NCBI GenBank assembly: GCA_903874895.1
Contig: CAIQUG010000210.1
Location: forward strand, 1 to 37,222
From: an uncultured Caulobacterales bacterium
GTDB lineage: Bacteria > Pseudomonadota > Alphaproteobacteria > Caulobacterales > Caulobacteraceae
Length of the DNA: 37,222 nucleotides
Direction of reading: 5' to 3'
Below, in pieces: positions 24,631-32,806 of the stretch (positions within the stretch are counted from its first letter, which is position 1; each line of letters starts with the position of its first letter). The notes beneath the pieces were generated by a model, which ran no database searches, was not told where the DNA came from, and saw nothing but the letters and a program-made list of their open reading frames with translations. Both the position numbers and the translations under genes were made by a program.

Positions 24631-25809
24631 ATGTTCCTGCGCTTTTTCTCGGAGCTTCGCGACGCCAAGGTGCCGGTGTCCCTGCGGGAATACCTCACCC
24701 TGATGGAGGCGATGGACAGCCACGTCATCGGCCTTGACGTGGACGACTTCTATTATCTGTCCCGCTCCGCCCTGGTGAAGGACGAGCGGAACCTCGACAA
24801 GTTCGACCGGGTCTTCGCCCATGTCTTCAAGGGCTTCGAGCGGGTCGACGAGGACCTGATGGCGGACATCCCGTCGGAATGGCTGAAGAAGCTCACAGAA
24901 AAATTCCTCACCGACGAGGAGAAGGCCCAGATCGAGGCGTTGGGTGGCTTCGAGAAGCTGATGGAGACCCTGCAGGAGCGCCTGAAGGAGCAGAAGGAAC
25001 GCCACGAGGGCGGCAACAAGTGGATCGGCACCGGCGGCACCTCGCCCTTCGGGGCCAACGGCTACAATCCCGAGGGCGTGCGCATCGGCCAGGACAAGGG
25101 CCGGCACGGCAAGGCCGTGAAGGTCTGGGACAAGCGGGAATACAAGAACCTCGACGATTCCGTGGAACTCGGCACCCGCAACATCAAGGTGGCGCTCCGC
25201 CGGCTGCGGAAGTTCGCCCGGGAAGGGGCCGCGGACGAGCTGGATCTGGGGGGCACGATCGATGCCACCTCCCGCCAGGGCTATCTCGACATCGTCATGC
25301 GGCCCGAGCGGCGCAACAAGATCAAGGTCCTGCTGTTCTTCGACATCGGCGGGTCCATGGACAGCCACATCAAGCTCTGCGAGGAGCTGTTCTCCGCAGC
25401 GCGGACGGAGTTCAAGAACCTGGAGTTCTTCTACTTCCACAACTGCCTGTACGAGGCCGTCTGGAAGGACAATCGTCGCCGGGACGTGGAGAAGATCCCG
25501 ACCTGGGACGTGCTGCACAGGTTTCCGCACGACTACAAGGTCATCTTCATCGGCGACGCCACCATGAGTCCGTACGAGATCACCTATCCCGGTGGCTCGG
25601 TGGAGCACTGGAACGAGGAACCGGGGGCCATCTGGATGGACCGGGTCATGCAGATCTACTCGAGCTGCGTGTGGCTGAACCCGACGCCTGAACGCTACTG
25701 GGACCACACCCAGTCCATCTCGGTGATCCGGCAGATCATGGGGGAGCGGATGTTCCCCCTGACCCTGGACGGTCTGGACCGGGCCATGCGCGAACTTGTG
25801 CGGGCCTGA
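24631..25809 (+). CDS. CoxE-like von Willebrand factor A domain protein
   Basis: A 392-residue cytoplasmic protein; ATG 24631 gives MFLRFFSELRDAKVPVSLREYL, a typical start for this family. An N-terminal helical, charged region (to about 130) includes ETLQERLKEQKER. The VWA domain begins near 230 with VLLFFDIGGSMDSH, a MIDAS-type motif in which the usual D-x-S-x-S reads D-x-G-G-S. In known systems such proteins work with a MoxR-type AAA+ ATPase to mature or remodel partners. No such ATPase is next door; the nearest same-strand genes are acetyltransferases. Confidence 0.85.
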   Translation: MFLRFFSELRDAKVPVSLREYLTLMEAMDSHVIGLDVDDFYYLSRSALVKDERNLDKFDRVFAHVFKGFERVDEDLMADIPSEWLKKLTEKFLTDEEKAQIEALGGFEKLMETLQERLKEQKERHEGGNKWIGTGGTSPFGANGYNPEGVRIGQDKGRHGKAVKVWDKREYKNLDDSVELGTRNIKVALRRLRKFAREGAADELDLGGTIDATSRQGYLDIVMRPERRNKIKVLLFFDIGGSMDSHIKLCEELFSAARTEFKNLEFFYFHNCLYEAVWKDNRRRDVEKIPTWDVLHRFPHDYKVIFIGDATMSPYEITYPGGSVEHWNEEPGAIWMDRVMQIYSSCVWLNPTPERYWDHTQSISVIRQIMGERMFPLTLDGLDRAMRELVRA

Positions 25810-25958
25810 TCCGGCGCGGTGCGAGATCCGCCGGGCCATCCGTCCCGGCCCCTTGTTTGCATCGCAGCAAAGCCTTAACGATAGGCGCGCAGAGTCTGGT
25901 CCAGAATCTGCTCCAGATCAGTACAGGTCCGGCCTGGTGTCGGCGGCGAGGCGTTTGA

Positions 25959-26837
25959 ATGGCTGAGATCAAGACGGTGGGCGTGATCGGTGCAGGGCAG
26001 ATGGGCGCAGGTATTGCCCATGTCTGCGCGCTGGCTGGCTATTCCGTGCGGCTGCATGACGTCTCCGCCGACCGCATTTCCGCGGGCCTTGCGGCGATCG
26101 AGCGGAACATGAACCGTCAGGCCGCCCGCGGCATGATCACGGTGGAGGCGCTGCAGGGCGCGGTGCCGCGGATCACCGCAGCCGTGACCCCCGCCGAGGT
26201 GGGGGACACCGACCTCGTGATCGAAGCCGCGACCGAGGATGAGGCGGTCAAGAAGATCATCTTCCGGTCCCTGACCGACCATCTGCGGCCGGACACGCTT
26301 CTGGCCTCCAACACCTCGTCCATCTCCATCACCCGTCTGGCCTCGGTCACCGACCGGCCGGAGAAGTTCATCGGCCTGCACTTCATGAACCCGGTGCCGC
26401 TGATGAAGCTGGTGGAGATCATCCGCGGCATCGCCACGGACCCGGCGACCTACGAGAACGCCGTGGACTTCGCCAAGTCGCTGGGCAAGACCACCGCCAA
26501 TGCCGAGGACTTCCCCGCCTTCATCGTCAACCGGGTGCTGGTGCCGATGATCAACGAGGCGATCTACACCCTGTATGAGGGCGTGGGCACGGTGGACGCC
26601 ATCGACACGGCCCTGAAGCTGGGTGCCAACCACCCGATGGGCCCCCTCGAACTGGGCGACTTCATCGGGCTGGACACGGTGCTGGCCATCATGAACGTGC
26701 TTCACGACGGTCTGGCGGACTCCAAGTACCGGCCCTGTCCGCTGCTGGTGAAGTATGTCGAGGCCGGCTGGCTCGGTCGCAAGGCGGGCCGTGGCTTCTA
26801 CGACTATCGGGGCGAGACGCCCGTTCCCACCCGCTAG
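25959..26837 (+). CDS. 3-hydroxybutyryl-CoA dehydrogenase
   Basis: NAD(P)-dependent oxidation or reduction of 3-hydroxyacyl-CoA, most likely the C4 compound. The 292-residue product has the Rossmann loop GAGQMGAGIAHV (11-22), EAATEDEAVKK, the conserved SNTSSISIT, HFMNPVPLMKLVE with the catalytic His, and the C-terminal GPLELGDFIGLD. This is the single-domain HbdA/PaaH form, not the fused FadB. Start context is GAGGCG before the ATG. A weak promoter-like TTGTTT/TAACGA pair lies upstream at 25853-25881. It shares a CTAG stop with gluQ. Confidence 0.93.
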   Translation: MAEIKTVGVIGAGQMGAGIAHVCALAGYSVRLHDVSADRISAGLAAIERNMNRQAARGMITVEALQGAVPRITAAVTPAEVGDTDLVIEAATEDEAVKKIIFRSLTDHLRPDTLLASNTSSISITRLASVTDRPEKFIGLHFMNPVPLMKLVEIIRGIATDPATYENAVDFAKSLGKTTANAEDFPAFIVNRVLVPMINEAIYTLYEGVGTVDAIDTALKLGANHPMGPLELGDFIGLDTVLAIMNVLHDGLADSKYRPCPLLVKYVEAGWLGRKAGRGFYDYRGETPVPTR

Positions 26838-27706
26838 AACGCCACCTCGGCGTCAGCGATCCGACGCCGAACATCCTCCACCGTTTCCCCCGCTTCCCGC
26901 AGGGCTTTCAGGGCCGGTGCGCCGTTGCGTTTGGCCAGCCGCTTGCCGTCCGGCCCCATGAGCAGGGGGTGGTGGCGGTAGGTGGGCGTCGGCAGGTCCA
27001 GAAGCGCCTGAAGCAGTCTCTGGATATGGGCGGCCTCGAACAGGTCGCAGCCGCGGATTACGTCGGTGACCCCCTGGCGGGCATCATCGATCACCACGGC
27101 CAGATGATAGGCCACGCCCACGTCCTTGCGGGCCAGCACGATGTCCCCCAGTCGTTCCGGTTCAGCCCGGATCTCCCCGTGCTCCCCGTCCGGCCCGTGG
27201 CCGGCCTCCAGGAAGGTTAGGGATGATGGAGCCGGACCCAGATGCCGACGGGCCGCGGCTACGGACAGCCGCCATGCAAAGGCCTCCCCCCGGGACAGGC
27301 GCTCCGCCTCCGCGTTCGGCGGGAGAGCTTGGCCGACAAACACCGGACCGGTGGAGCCGTGCGGCGCACGGGTGATTTCAGCCGCCACATCGGCCCGCGT
27401 CCGAAAGCATCGATAGATCAGCCCCTTGGCCGCCAGATCCTCAAGCGCTGCATGATAGTCCGACAGGTGCTCCGACTGGCGCAGCACCGGGGCCTCCCAG
27501 TGCAGCCCGAGCCAGGTGAGATCTTCGAGGATCTGCGCCTCGAACGCCGGGCGCGCGCGGGTCGAGTCGATATCCTCGATCCGCAGGAGGAAGCGGCCAC
27601 CGGCGGCGACAGCGACATCCCAGGCGGTCAGGGCGGAATAGGCATGCCCCAGATGCAAGGGCCCCGTGGGCGAGGGGGCGAACCGGGTGACCAGGCCGTC
27701 GAGCAT
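26834..27706 (-). CDS. gluQ: Glutamyl-Q tRNA(Asp) synthetase
   Basis: Truncated glutamyl-tRNA-synthetase paralogue that attaches glutamate to queuosine in tRNA-Asp. The 290 residues cover only the catalytic core with no anticodon-binding domain. FAPSPTGPLHLGHAYSAL carries the HIGH-type motif HLGH (18-21); the KMSKS equivalent is KRLAKRNG. LLRIEDIDSTRARP is the next family block. The zinc site of E. coli GluQ uses a C-x-C pair; here the region reads YRCFRTRAD with one Cys. GAGG precedes the ATG, seven bases after the TetR-type gene, suggesting co-transcription. Confidence 0.93.
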   Translation of the reverse strand: MLDGLVTRFAPSPTGPLHLGHAYSALTAWDVAVAAGGRFLLRIEDIDSTRARPAFEAQILEDLTWLGLHWEAPVLRQSEHLSDYHAALEDLAAKGLIYRCFRTRADVAAEITRAPHGSTGPVFVGQALPPNAEAERLSRGEAFAWRLSVAAARRHLGPAPSSLTFLEAGHGPDGEHGEIRAEPERLGDIVLARKDVGVAYHLAVVIDDARQGVTDVIRGCDLFEAAHIQRLLQALLDLPTPTYRHHPLLMGPDGKRLAKRNGAPALKALREAGETVEDVRRRIADAEVAF

Positions 27707-27713
27707 GGCGGCC

Positions 27714-28355
27714 TCAGCGGGGCTGGAAGTTCCCGGACCGCAGGAGAAGCTCCCGATAGAAGTTCAGCTCTCCGCCCAGGGCCTGCTTCAGGGGAGCGAA
27801 CTGCGCGAAGCCGCCCATCTCGGCAATGCCGTGGGCCACGCACCAGGCAGCGACGGTCGCCAGTTCCACATCGATGTCATTGTCGGCAGATGCCCGACCG
27901 GCCTCGATCATGGCGTTGCGGACGATGGCATAGGCGGAGTGCTCCTTCTCGTGCATCTCCGGCGGCAGGGACTCCATGTTCCGGCTGCAGTCGTACATGA
28001 GCCGGTAGAGGGCCGGATTGTCCCGGGCGAACAGCACATAGGCGACGCCGATGGCAGTGATCCGGTCATTCACCGTGCCGCCGATGCGGTTGATCTCCAC
28101 CTCCATGGCCTCGCCCAGCTCCTCGAAGCCCAGCTTGCCGACGGCGAGCACCAGTTCCTGCTTGTCCTTGAAGTGATGATAGGGAGCGGCGGGCGAAACG
28201 CCGGCCTCCCGCGCCACGCCGCGCAGGGACAGGGCCTGGGCCCCGTCCCGCACGATGATGACCCGTGCCGCCTCGATCAGCGCGCGTCTGAGATCGCCAT
28301 GGTGATAGGGGCGATTTTCAGGGGCGTCTGTTTCCGGGGGCAGGGTGTCGGTCAC
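27714..28355 (-). CDS. TetR/AcrR-family transcriptional regulator
   Basis: DNA-binding regulator of 213 residues, starting with GTG at 28355 behind AAGGAT. The N-terminal helix-turn-helix lies at about 42-61 (LSLRGVAREAGVSPAAPYHH), followed by FKDKQELVLA. The C-terminal part contains FARDNPALYRLMYDCSRN, typical of the TetR C-terminal WHG-type domain. It faces a 41-residue membrane protein gene across a region holding an inverted repeat over a promoter. Ligand and targets are unknown. Confidence 0.92.
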   Translation of the reverse strand: MTDTLPPETDAPENRPYHHGDLRRALIEAARVIIVRDGAQALSLRGVAREAGVSPAAPYHHFKDKQELVLAVGKLGFEELGEAMEVEINRIGGTVNDRITAIGVAYVLFARDNPALYRLMYDCSRNMESLPPEMHEKEHSAYAIVRNAMIEAGRASADNDIDVELATVAAWCVAHGIAEMGGFAQFAPLKQALGGELNFYRELLLRSGNFQPR

Positions 28356-28410
28356 GCGGGAAATCCTTCGTACGCCTCATGTCTAGGACGATACAGGCAC
28401 GCCGTAAAGA

Positions 28411-28433
28411 TCATCTTGACAGCGTTCAGATGA
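28411..28433. promoter_or_regulatory. Candidate operator for the divergent TetR-type regulator
   Basis: A 23-base imperfect palindrome: TCATCT at 28411-28416 and AGATGA at 28428-28433 pair perfectly, with four more symmetric matches between them. It overlaps the -35 element of the promoter below, the usual position for repression. Assignment to the adjacent regulator is inferred from location. Confidence 0.5.
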
Positions 28434-28444
28434 ATTGCTATCTA
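28416..28444 (+). promoter_or_regulatory. Housekeeping sigma promoter for the 28520 gene
   Basis: TTGACA (28416-28421) and TATCTA (28439-28444) are separated by 17 bases. Read against the Caulobacter consensus, TTGACAG followed after 14 bases by GCTATCTA also fits well. Transcription would start about 65 bases before the ATG. Confidence 0.7.
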
Positions 28445-28519
28445 AGCATCGTCAAGATCGAGCGGCGGCCAAGGAATGGTCCGGACGCCCCGCAGATCCC
28501 GATCCTTGGGGATACATCC

Positions 28520-28645
28520 ATGACCACGCAAGACAAGGCCCGCAACCTGGTGATCCGTATCGTCGAGCGCATGTTCGACCGCGCCGGCGTTCTGATGCTT
28601 CTGGCCCTCGGCCTCGCCACCGCCGGTGCCACCGCCGGCCTCTAG
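28520..28645 (+). CDS. Small 41-residue membrane protein
   Basis: Unrecognised small protein. An amphipathic charged N-terminus (MTTQDKARNLVIRIVERMFD) is followed by one hydrophobic segment at about 23-41 (GVLMLLALGLATAGATAGL), ending right at the C-terminus. GGGGAT lies about eight bases upstream of the ATG. A strong promoter with an overlapping inverted repeat lies upstream, which supports a real gene. It faces the TetR-type regulator and precedes the glycosylase by 54 bases. Function unknown; a regulated small membrane protein is the plain reading. Confidence 0.6.
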   Translation: MTTQDKARNLVIRIVERMFDRAGVLMLLALGLATAGATAGL

Positions 28646-28699
28646 ACCTCTCACGACCGGCGGTCTCGCGCCGCCGATCCGTCCGGGCTAGACTGGGAC

Positions 28700-29500
28700 A
28701 TGGCCCGAACGACCGACCGTCCCCCCCAGATCCCTACCGGTCCTTCCTCCCCGAAGGGCCGGGGGATCCGCCCACCGGCCCCGGTGGTCGCGCCGTCCTC
28801 CCCCGAAGACGCGATCCGGGCCGGATCCGGGCGGACCTCGCCCGCCGCCATCGTCGAAGCCCGGCGATGGCTGGCGGCGCGGGACCCGGTCCTGGCCCAG
28901 GCCCATGTCGCCGCGCCGCACTTCGAGTGGCGGCTCCGTCCCGGCGGCTTTCCCGGGCTATTCAAGATGATCGTCGAACAGCAGGTCTCCATCGCCTCGG
29001 CTGCGGCCATCTGGCGCCGGGTGGAGGCCGGCCTCGGGGAGGTGACCCCCGACGCCGTCCTTTGCCGAGATCTCGAGACCCTTCGAACCTTCGGCCTGTC
29101 CTCACCCAAGGCCCGCTACGCCCTCCTGCTTGCGGAAGCGGTTGCGGGGTCGCGGATCGACTTTGACCGACTGGACCAGATGGATGACGGGGAGGCCGTG
29201 GCGGCGCTCACGGCCCTGAAGGGGGTCGGCCGGTGGACCGCCGAGACCTACCTGATGTTCTGCCACGGTCGGATGGACGTCTTCCCCGCGGGGGACGTGG
29301 CCCTTCAGGAGGCCCACCGGGTCGCCGCCGGTCTGCCGGACCGGGCTCCGGAAAAGGCACTCTATGTCGCGGCCGAGGCCTGGCGACCGTATCGCGGCGT
29401 GGCGGCCCATCTCCTGTGGGCCTATTACGGGGCCCTGAAACGGGGGGAGGCAAAACCGCCGGAATCCGTCATCTCACCGTCTTCGAATCGGACATACTGA
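28700..29500 (+). CDS. DNA-3-methyladenine glycosylase, AlkA-type
   Basis: Base-excision repair glycosylase of the HhH-GPD family, removing alkylated purines. The 266 residues begin with a Pro/Ser-rich stretch of about 45 residues, then the domain: FKMIVEQQVSIASAAAIW, the helix-hairpin-helix LTALKGVGRWTAETYLM (about 170-186), and catalytic Asp199 in FPAGDVALQ. No AraC-type Ada domain is fused. The first 45 residues are unusual and weakly supported by a ribosome binding site, so a downstream start is possible. Confidence 0.88.
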   Translation: MARTTDRPPQIPTGPSSPKGRGIRPPAPVVAPSSPEDAIRAGSGRTSPAAIVEARRWLAARDPVLAQAHVAAPHFEWRLRPGGFPGLFKMIVEQQVSIASAAAIWRRVEAGLGEVTPDAVLCRDLETLRTFGLSSPKARYALLLAEAVAGSRIDFDRLDQMDDGEAVAALTALKGVGRWTAETYLMFCHGRMDVFPAGDVALQEAHRVAAGLPDRAPEKALYVAAEAWRPYRGVAAHLLWAYYGALKRGEAKPPESVISPSSNRTY

Positions 29501-29649
29501 AGGTGTCGGCGGACGACCGGTGGCTGGGCCACTGCCTTCCGTCGGGCATGCGGTTCTACAGCTAGAAGGAGCTCTGCCTTCAGGTTCTCCGCTGTCATCC
29601 TCCGGGGCCGTGTCGCCGGGCCTGCAACCCCGATCGGGGTCGTCCGGCC

Positions 29650-30210
29650 ATGAAGATCCTCGACCGTCCGCCATCGGGCTGGCCCGCCCTCGTGCTCAAT
29701 GCCGACTTCCGGCCGCTGTCGTACTATCCCTTGTCCACCTGGCCCTGGCAGGAGGTGATCAAGGCGGTGTTCCTCGATCGGGTGGAGGTCGTGTCCTCCT
29801 ATGACCAGATGGTCCGGTCCCCGTCCTTCGAGATGCAGCTGCCGTCGGTGGTCGCGCTGAAGAGCTATGTGCCGCAGGATCGTCCCCCGGCCTTTACGCG
29901 GTTCAACCTGTTCCTCCGTGACGCGTTTGCCTGTCAGTACTGCGGCATGGCCGAGGAGCTGACCTTCGACCACATCATCCCGAGGTCAAAGGGCGGTCGG
30001 ACCACCTGGGAGAACATCGTCACCGCCTGTGCGCCATGTAATCTGTCCAAGGGCGGGCGGACGCCGAGGGAGGCGCAGATGGCGCTCCGCCGTCCGGCGC
30101 GGCGTCCTACGGCCTACGAACTCCAGGATCTGGGCCGCCGCTTCCCGCCGCACTATCTCCACGCGAGCTGGATGGACTACCTCTACTGGGACATCGAACT
30201 GGAGGCGTGA
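29650..30210 (+). CDS. HNH endonuclease-family protein
   Basis: A 186-residue protein with a zinc-stabilised HNH nuclease domain: C-Q-Y-C (Cys95, Cys98), LTFDHIIPRSKGG with His108, W-E-N-I-V (Asn122) and CAPCN (Cys127, Cys130). The N-terminal 90 residues (VLNADFRPLSYYPLSTWPW) are typical of the chromosomal HNH family widespread in Proteobacteria, whose role is unsettled. No restriction or phage genes are adjacent. A 14-base palindrome sits just before the start codon. Confidence 0.9.
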   Translation: MKILDRPPSGWPALVLNADFRPLSYYPLSTWPWQEVIKAVFLDRVEVVSSYDQMVRSPSFEMQLPSVVALKSYVPQDRPPAFTRFNLFLRDAFACQYCGMAEELTFDHIIPRSKGGRTTWENIVTACAPCNLSKGGRTPREAQMALRRPARRPTAYELQDLGRRFPPHYLHASWMDYLYWDIELEA

Positions 30211-30290
30211 GGCCCCGCGGCTTGCGTCGGGGACCGGGCCGGGGATAGGAGGAGGGCTGCGGCAGTCCCGTCCGCACGCCGGGGTCCGAC

Positions 30291-31040
30291 ATGCCGCCAA
30301 GCTATATCCTGCTGTGTCTTGCGGCCGTGTGGGCCGGAGCCCAGAACGCACTGGCCGGCGGCGGGTCGTTCGTGACCCTGCCCGCCCTGATGCTCACAGG
30401 CATGGATGCGCGATCCGCCAACATAACCTCGACGCTGGCCCTGTTCCCCGGTCAGGTCAGCGCCGGCATTCTTGGCCGAAAGTCCGCCCAGGGCGTGGCC
30501 GGCCTCCGCCTGGGGCATCTGGTTCTGGTCAGTCTGTCCGGCAGCGTCTGCGGGGCGGTGCTGCTGCTCGTCACGCCCGCCGCCGCGTTTGCCCGGCTTG
30601 CGCCTTTCCTGGTGTTGTTCGCCACGGGAGTCTTCTACTGGGGAAATTTCCTTCGCCGGCCTCAGCCGGCCGGGCAGGCGGGTCTGGGCCCTCGCCAGCT
30701 GCTGGCAGCCCAGTTCGCCGTCGGCGTCTATGGCGGCTATTACGGAGGCGGCAACGGCTTCCTGATGCTGGCGCTGCTCACCCTCACCGGTCAGGCGGTG
30801 AAGACGGCGGGGGCCACCAAGAACCTGGTGATCGCCCTGATCAACGGCGCGGCGGTCCTCTTGTTTGTCTTCACGCCGGGGCTTGACTGGGTCCGGATTG
30901 GCGTCGTGGCCTTCGGGGCCCTGGTGGGCGGTTGGGGCGGCGTCTGGCTGCTCCGTCGGGTGGACGAGAGGGTCCTGAAGATCGGGATCGTGGTCCTGGG
31001 CCTGACCCTTGCGGTGGGCCTGCTGCTTCGCACCCTCTAG
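30291..31040 (+). CDS. TSUP (TauE/SafE) family membrane exporter
   Basis: Inner-membrane transporter of 249 residues. The family shows two repeated halves, each with a Gly-rich motif: NALAGGGSFVTLPAL near the N-terminus and YGGYYGGGNGFLMLALL in the middle. About seven or eight hydrophobic segments are seen. TSUP members move sulfite, sulfonates or other organosulfur anions; the substrate here is unknown. GGGGT lies just upstream of the ATG. Confidence 0.9.
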   Translation: MPPSYILLCLAAVWAGAQNALAGGGSFVTLPALMLTGMDARSANITSTLALFPGQVSAGILGRKSAQGVAGLRLGHLVLVSLSGSVCGAVLLLVTPAAAFARLAPFLVLFATGVFYWGNFLRRPQPAGQAGLGPRQLLAAQFAVGVYGGYYGGGNGFLMLALLTLTGQAVKTAGATKNLVIALINGAAVLLFVFTPGLDWVRIGVVAFGALVGGWGGVWLLRRVDERVLKIGIVVLGLTLAVGLLLRTL

Positions 31041-31191
31041 GAGCCCGTCTCATGAGCAAATTGCCCGTGAGGGTAGATATTCTGGCAGTTTTTTATTGCA
31101 GAACTCCATAAAAAGTTATCAAAGGTTGAATTCGACGGAAATCAATCCTGTCTGAGATTGTGCGGGCCGGTCGCTCGCTGGAGGAAAGAGA
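31041..31191. other. AT-rich intergenic patch
   Basis: The 60 bases 31081-31140 contain 21 G or C (35%), far below the surrounding sequence, which is about two-thirds G+C by eye. It contains T6 and A5 runs and no gene. It directly precedes a FecR-domain remnant, so it may be a promoter region that once served a regulatory gene, or a scar of transfer. Confidence 0.6.
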
Positions 31192-31716
31192 TTGGCGCAG
31201 AATCGACCCTATCCGGGCTCGGCAGCCCTGGGGCCAGCGGGCCCCAAGCTGACCCTCGTTCACCTTGTGACGGAGTTGGAGAGGGGGCAGGCCATCGATG
31301 CCGGTTCCGGTCGAGAAATAGACGCAGCGGCCAGCCGCTGGTTCGTCCGCTTTCACTGTGATCCGCTGGACGCGTTCGACTGGGCGGCCTTCGAGGGCTG
31401 GATCCAGGAGCAGCCGGCGCACAGGCGGGCCTATGAGCGCATCGAGCAGATCTGGTACAACAGCCGGCCGGAGGGTGATCCGGCCGACCGGCCGGAGGTG
31501 TCGGCCGCGGCTCTGGCTGATCCGTCCGGATCAGGCCGTGTGGTCCGCCTGCGGGTCCCGCCACATGCCCCAGATCAGCGGTCCGTCCGGGCTGGGCCGA
31601 TACTCGGCCAGGGTGCGGAAACCGAAGCGTTGATAGAGGGGGACGTTCCGCGGTGTGGCGGTTTCGAGCCAGGCGGCCCGCCCGATCCGGTCCAGTCTCT
31701 CCGTCCGGGCCTTTAG
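31192..31716 (+). pseudogene. Orphan FecR N-terminal (DUF4880-like) domain, truncated
   Basis: Residues 44-86 read as the N-terminal domain of FecR-type anti-sigma regulators: IDAAASRWFVRFHCDPLDAF, then WAAFEGWIQEQPAHRRAYERI and EQIW. In complete FecR proteins (about 320 residues) this is followed by a membrane segment and a periplasmic domain. Here the similarity stops near 31520, and the frame then runs antisense through the GNAT gene to 31716. No FecI sigma factor or TonB receptor is adjacent. The TTG start has a good GGAGGAAAG site, so a short protein could still be made. A remnant is the likelier reading. Confidence 0.6.
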
Positions 31717-32181
31717 CAGCCTGGACCCCACCCCGGCTCCCTGGGCCGAGGGATGCACACCCAGAAACCACAGATAGTCATGGGGCCGGTCCGTCGGATG
31801 GTGCCTGTCCATGGCATCGCGCAGGAGGGTCAGTCGGGAGAACCGCGCGAGGCCGGTGGCGTTGAGCAGCATGGGCAGGGCGCGCAGTTCCCGGAGCAGG
31901 GGCTGGGCACCGGACTTTTCCGACGGAATCCAGACGGCAGCACCGCCGCCGGTGGACGGGCGTTCGATCTCACCGTCGGCGAGGGCGCTTTCGCGCATGA
32001 GCACACGGAAGAAACGCTGCCGGGCGGCGTTGCGCTGACCGTCCTCGCGCATGAACCAGCCCAGGATCGGGTCCGACTCGAAGGCCGCACTCAGGTCGTC
32101 CGCCGCAGCGTTCACGGTGGACAGGTTCGTCCGGATCGGATTTTCCGCCGCCAGCCGGATGGCTGCAAGATCCAGGGCCAT
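31531..32181 (-). CDS. GNAT-family N-acetyltransferase
   Basis: A 216-residue acetyltransferase; ATG 32181 is preceded by GAGGA at five bases and is preferred to one at 32211. The domain layout is FESDPILGWFMRED, AAVWIPSEKSG, then the acetyl-CoA site LWFLGVHPSAQGAGVGSRLL (137-156) and LETATPRNVPLYQRFGF. This order matches GNAT proteins of the roughly 200-residue class with a helical insert. Substrate is unknown. Its 3' end lies opposite the tail of the FecR remnant. Confidence 0.88.
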   Translation of the reverse strand: MALDLAAIRLAAENPIRTNLSTVNAAADDLSAAFESDPILGWFMREDGQRNAARQRFFRVLMRESALADGEIERPSTGGGAAVWIPSEKSGAQPLLRELRALPMLLNATGLARFSRLTLLRDAMDRHHPTDRPHDYLWFLGVHPSAQGAGVGSRLLKARTERLDRIGRAAWLETATPRNVPLYQRFGFRTLAEYRPSPDGPLIWGMWRDPQADHTA

Positions 32182-32224
32182 GGTCGTCCTCGTTTCGGCG
32201 GCGCAAATCACGCCGGCGAGGAAA

Positions 32225-32806
32225 CTACAGTTTTTCGGAAATGGCGATGGCCAGATGGCAGATGCCGCGGATGGCGACGCTCAAGGCCGGATAGGCCGGT
32301 GCCGTATGCGCACCGCCATCTATGGCATCCTGCCGATGCTCCAGTTCGTCGTCCCGGAAGCCCGAGAGCTCTGCCGCGAGGGTCGGGTAGGTCTCGCTCA
32401 GCTCCTCGATCTGACCGGCATAGTGGCCTTCGATCACCGTCTCCACCGCCTCGGTACAGGCATGGGCCGCGGTCTCTCCGATCAGGGCCGTGCCCGCCCC
32501 CAGGGCAAAGCCCGCCAGACGCCACAGGGGGGTGAAGAGGGTGGGGCGCACGCCGTGTTCCGGCAGCAGCCGGTCGAAGGCGGCGAGGTGGACCGCCTCC
32601 TGAGCTTCCATGTGCGCCAGCTGGGCGGGGAGGGCACCACCCCGGGCGTCCAGCACCGCGCGCTGACCGCGATAGATGTAGACGGCCCCGAGCTCGCCCG
32701 CGTGGTCGACGCGCAGGATCTCCGCCAGGCGTCGGGCCGCGGCACCCGCACCGGGCAGGCGGGGACGCGATGGCACCGGGGCGTCGGAGGTCGTCGTGGC
32801 GCTCAT
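32225..32806 (-). CDS. coq7: Demethoxyubiquinone hydroxylase Coq7
   Basis: Diiron monooxygenase of ubiquinone synthesis, acting at the membrane surface. The 193 residues contain all expected iron ligands: Glu38 (VDHAGELGAVYIYRGQ), Glu70-x-x-His73, Glu122 and Glu154-x-x-His157 (DELEHRQDA). The N-terminal 20 residues are a Pro/Ala-rich leader. Its ATG overlaps the dsbB stop as ATGA, so the two genes are co-translated. Confidence 0.95.
   Translation of the reverse strand: MSATTTSDAPVPSRPRLPGAGAAARRLAEILRVDHAGELGAVYIYRGQRAVLDARGGALPAQLAHMEAQEAVHLAAFDRLLPEHGVRPTLFTPLWRLAGFALGAGTALIGETAAHACTEAVETVIEGHYAGQIEELSETYPTLAAELSGFRDDELEHRQDAIDGGAHTAPAYPALSVAIRGICHLAIAISEKL

Noticed and set aside
24025-25839. 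A 604-codon open frame on the minus strand
   Set aside because: It is antisense to the YpeA-like and VWA genes, both of which show strong family motifs; the translation has no recognisable domain.
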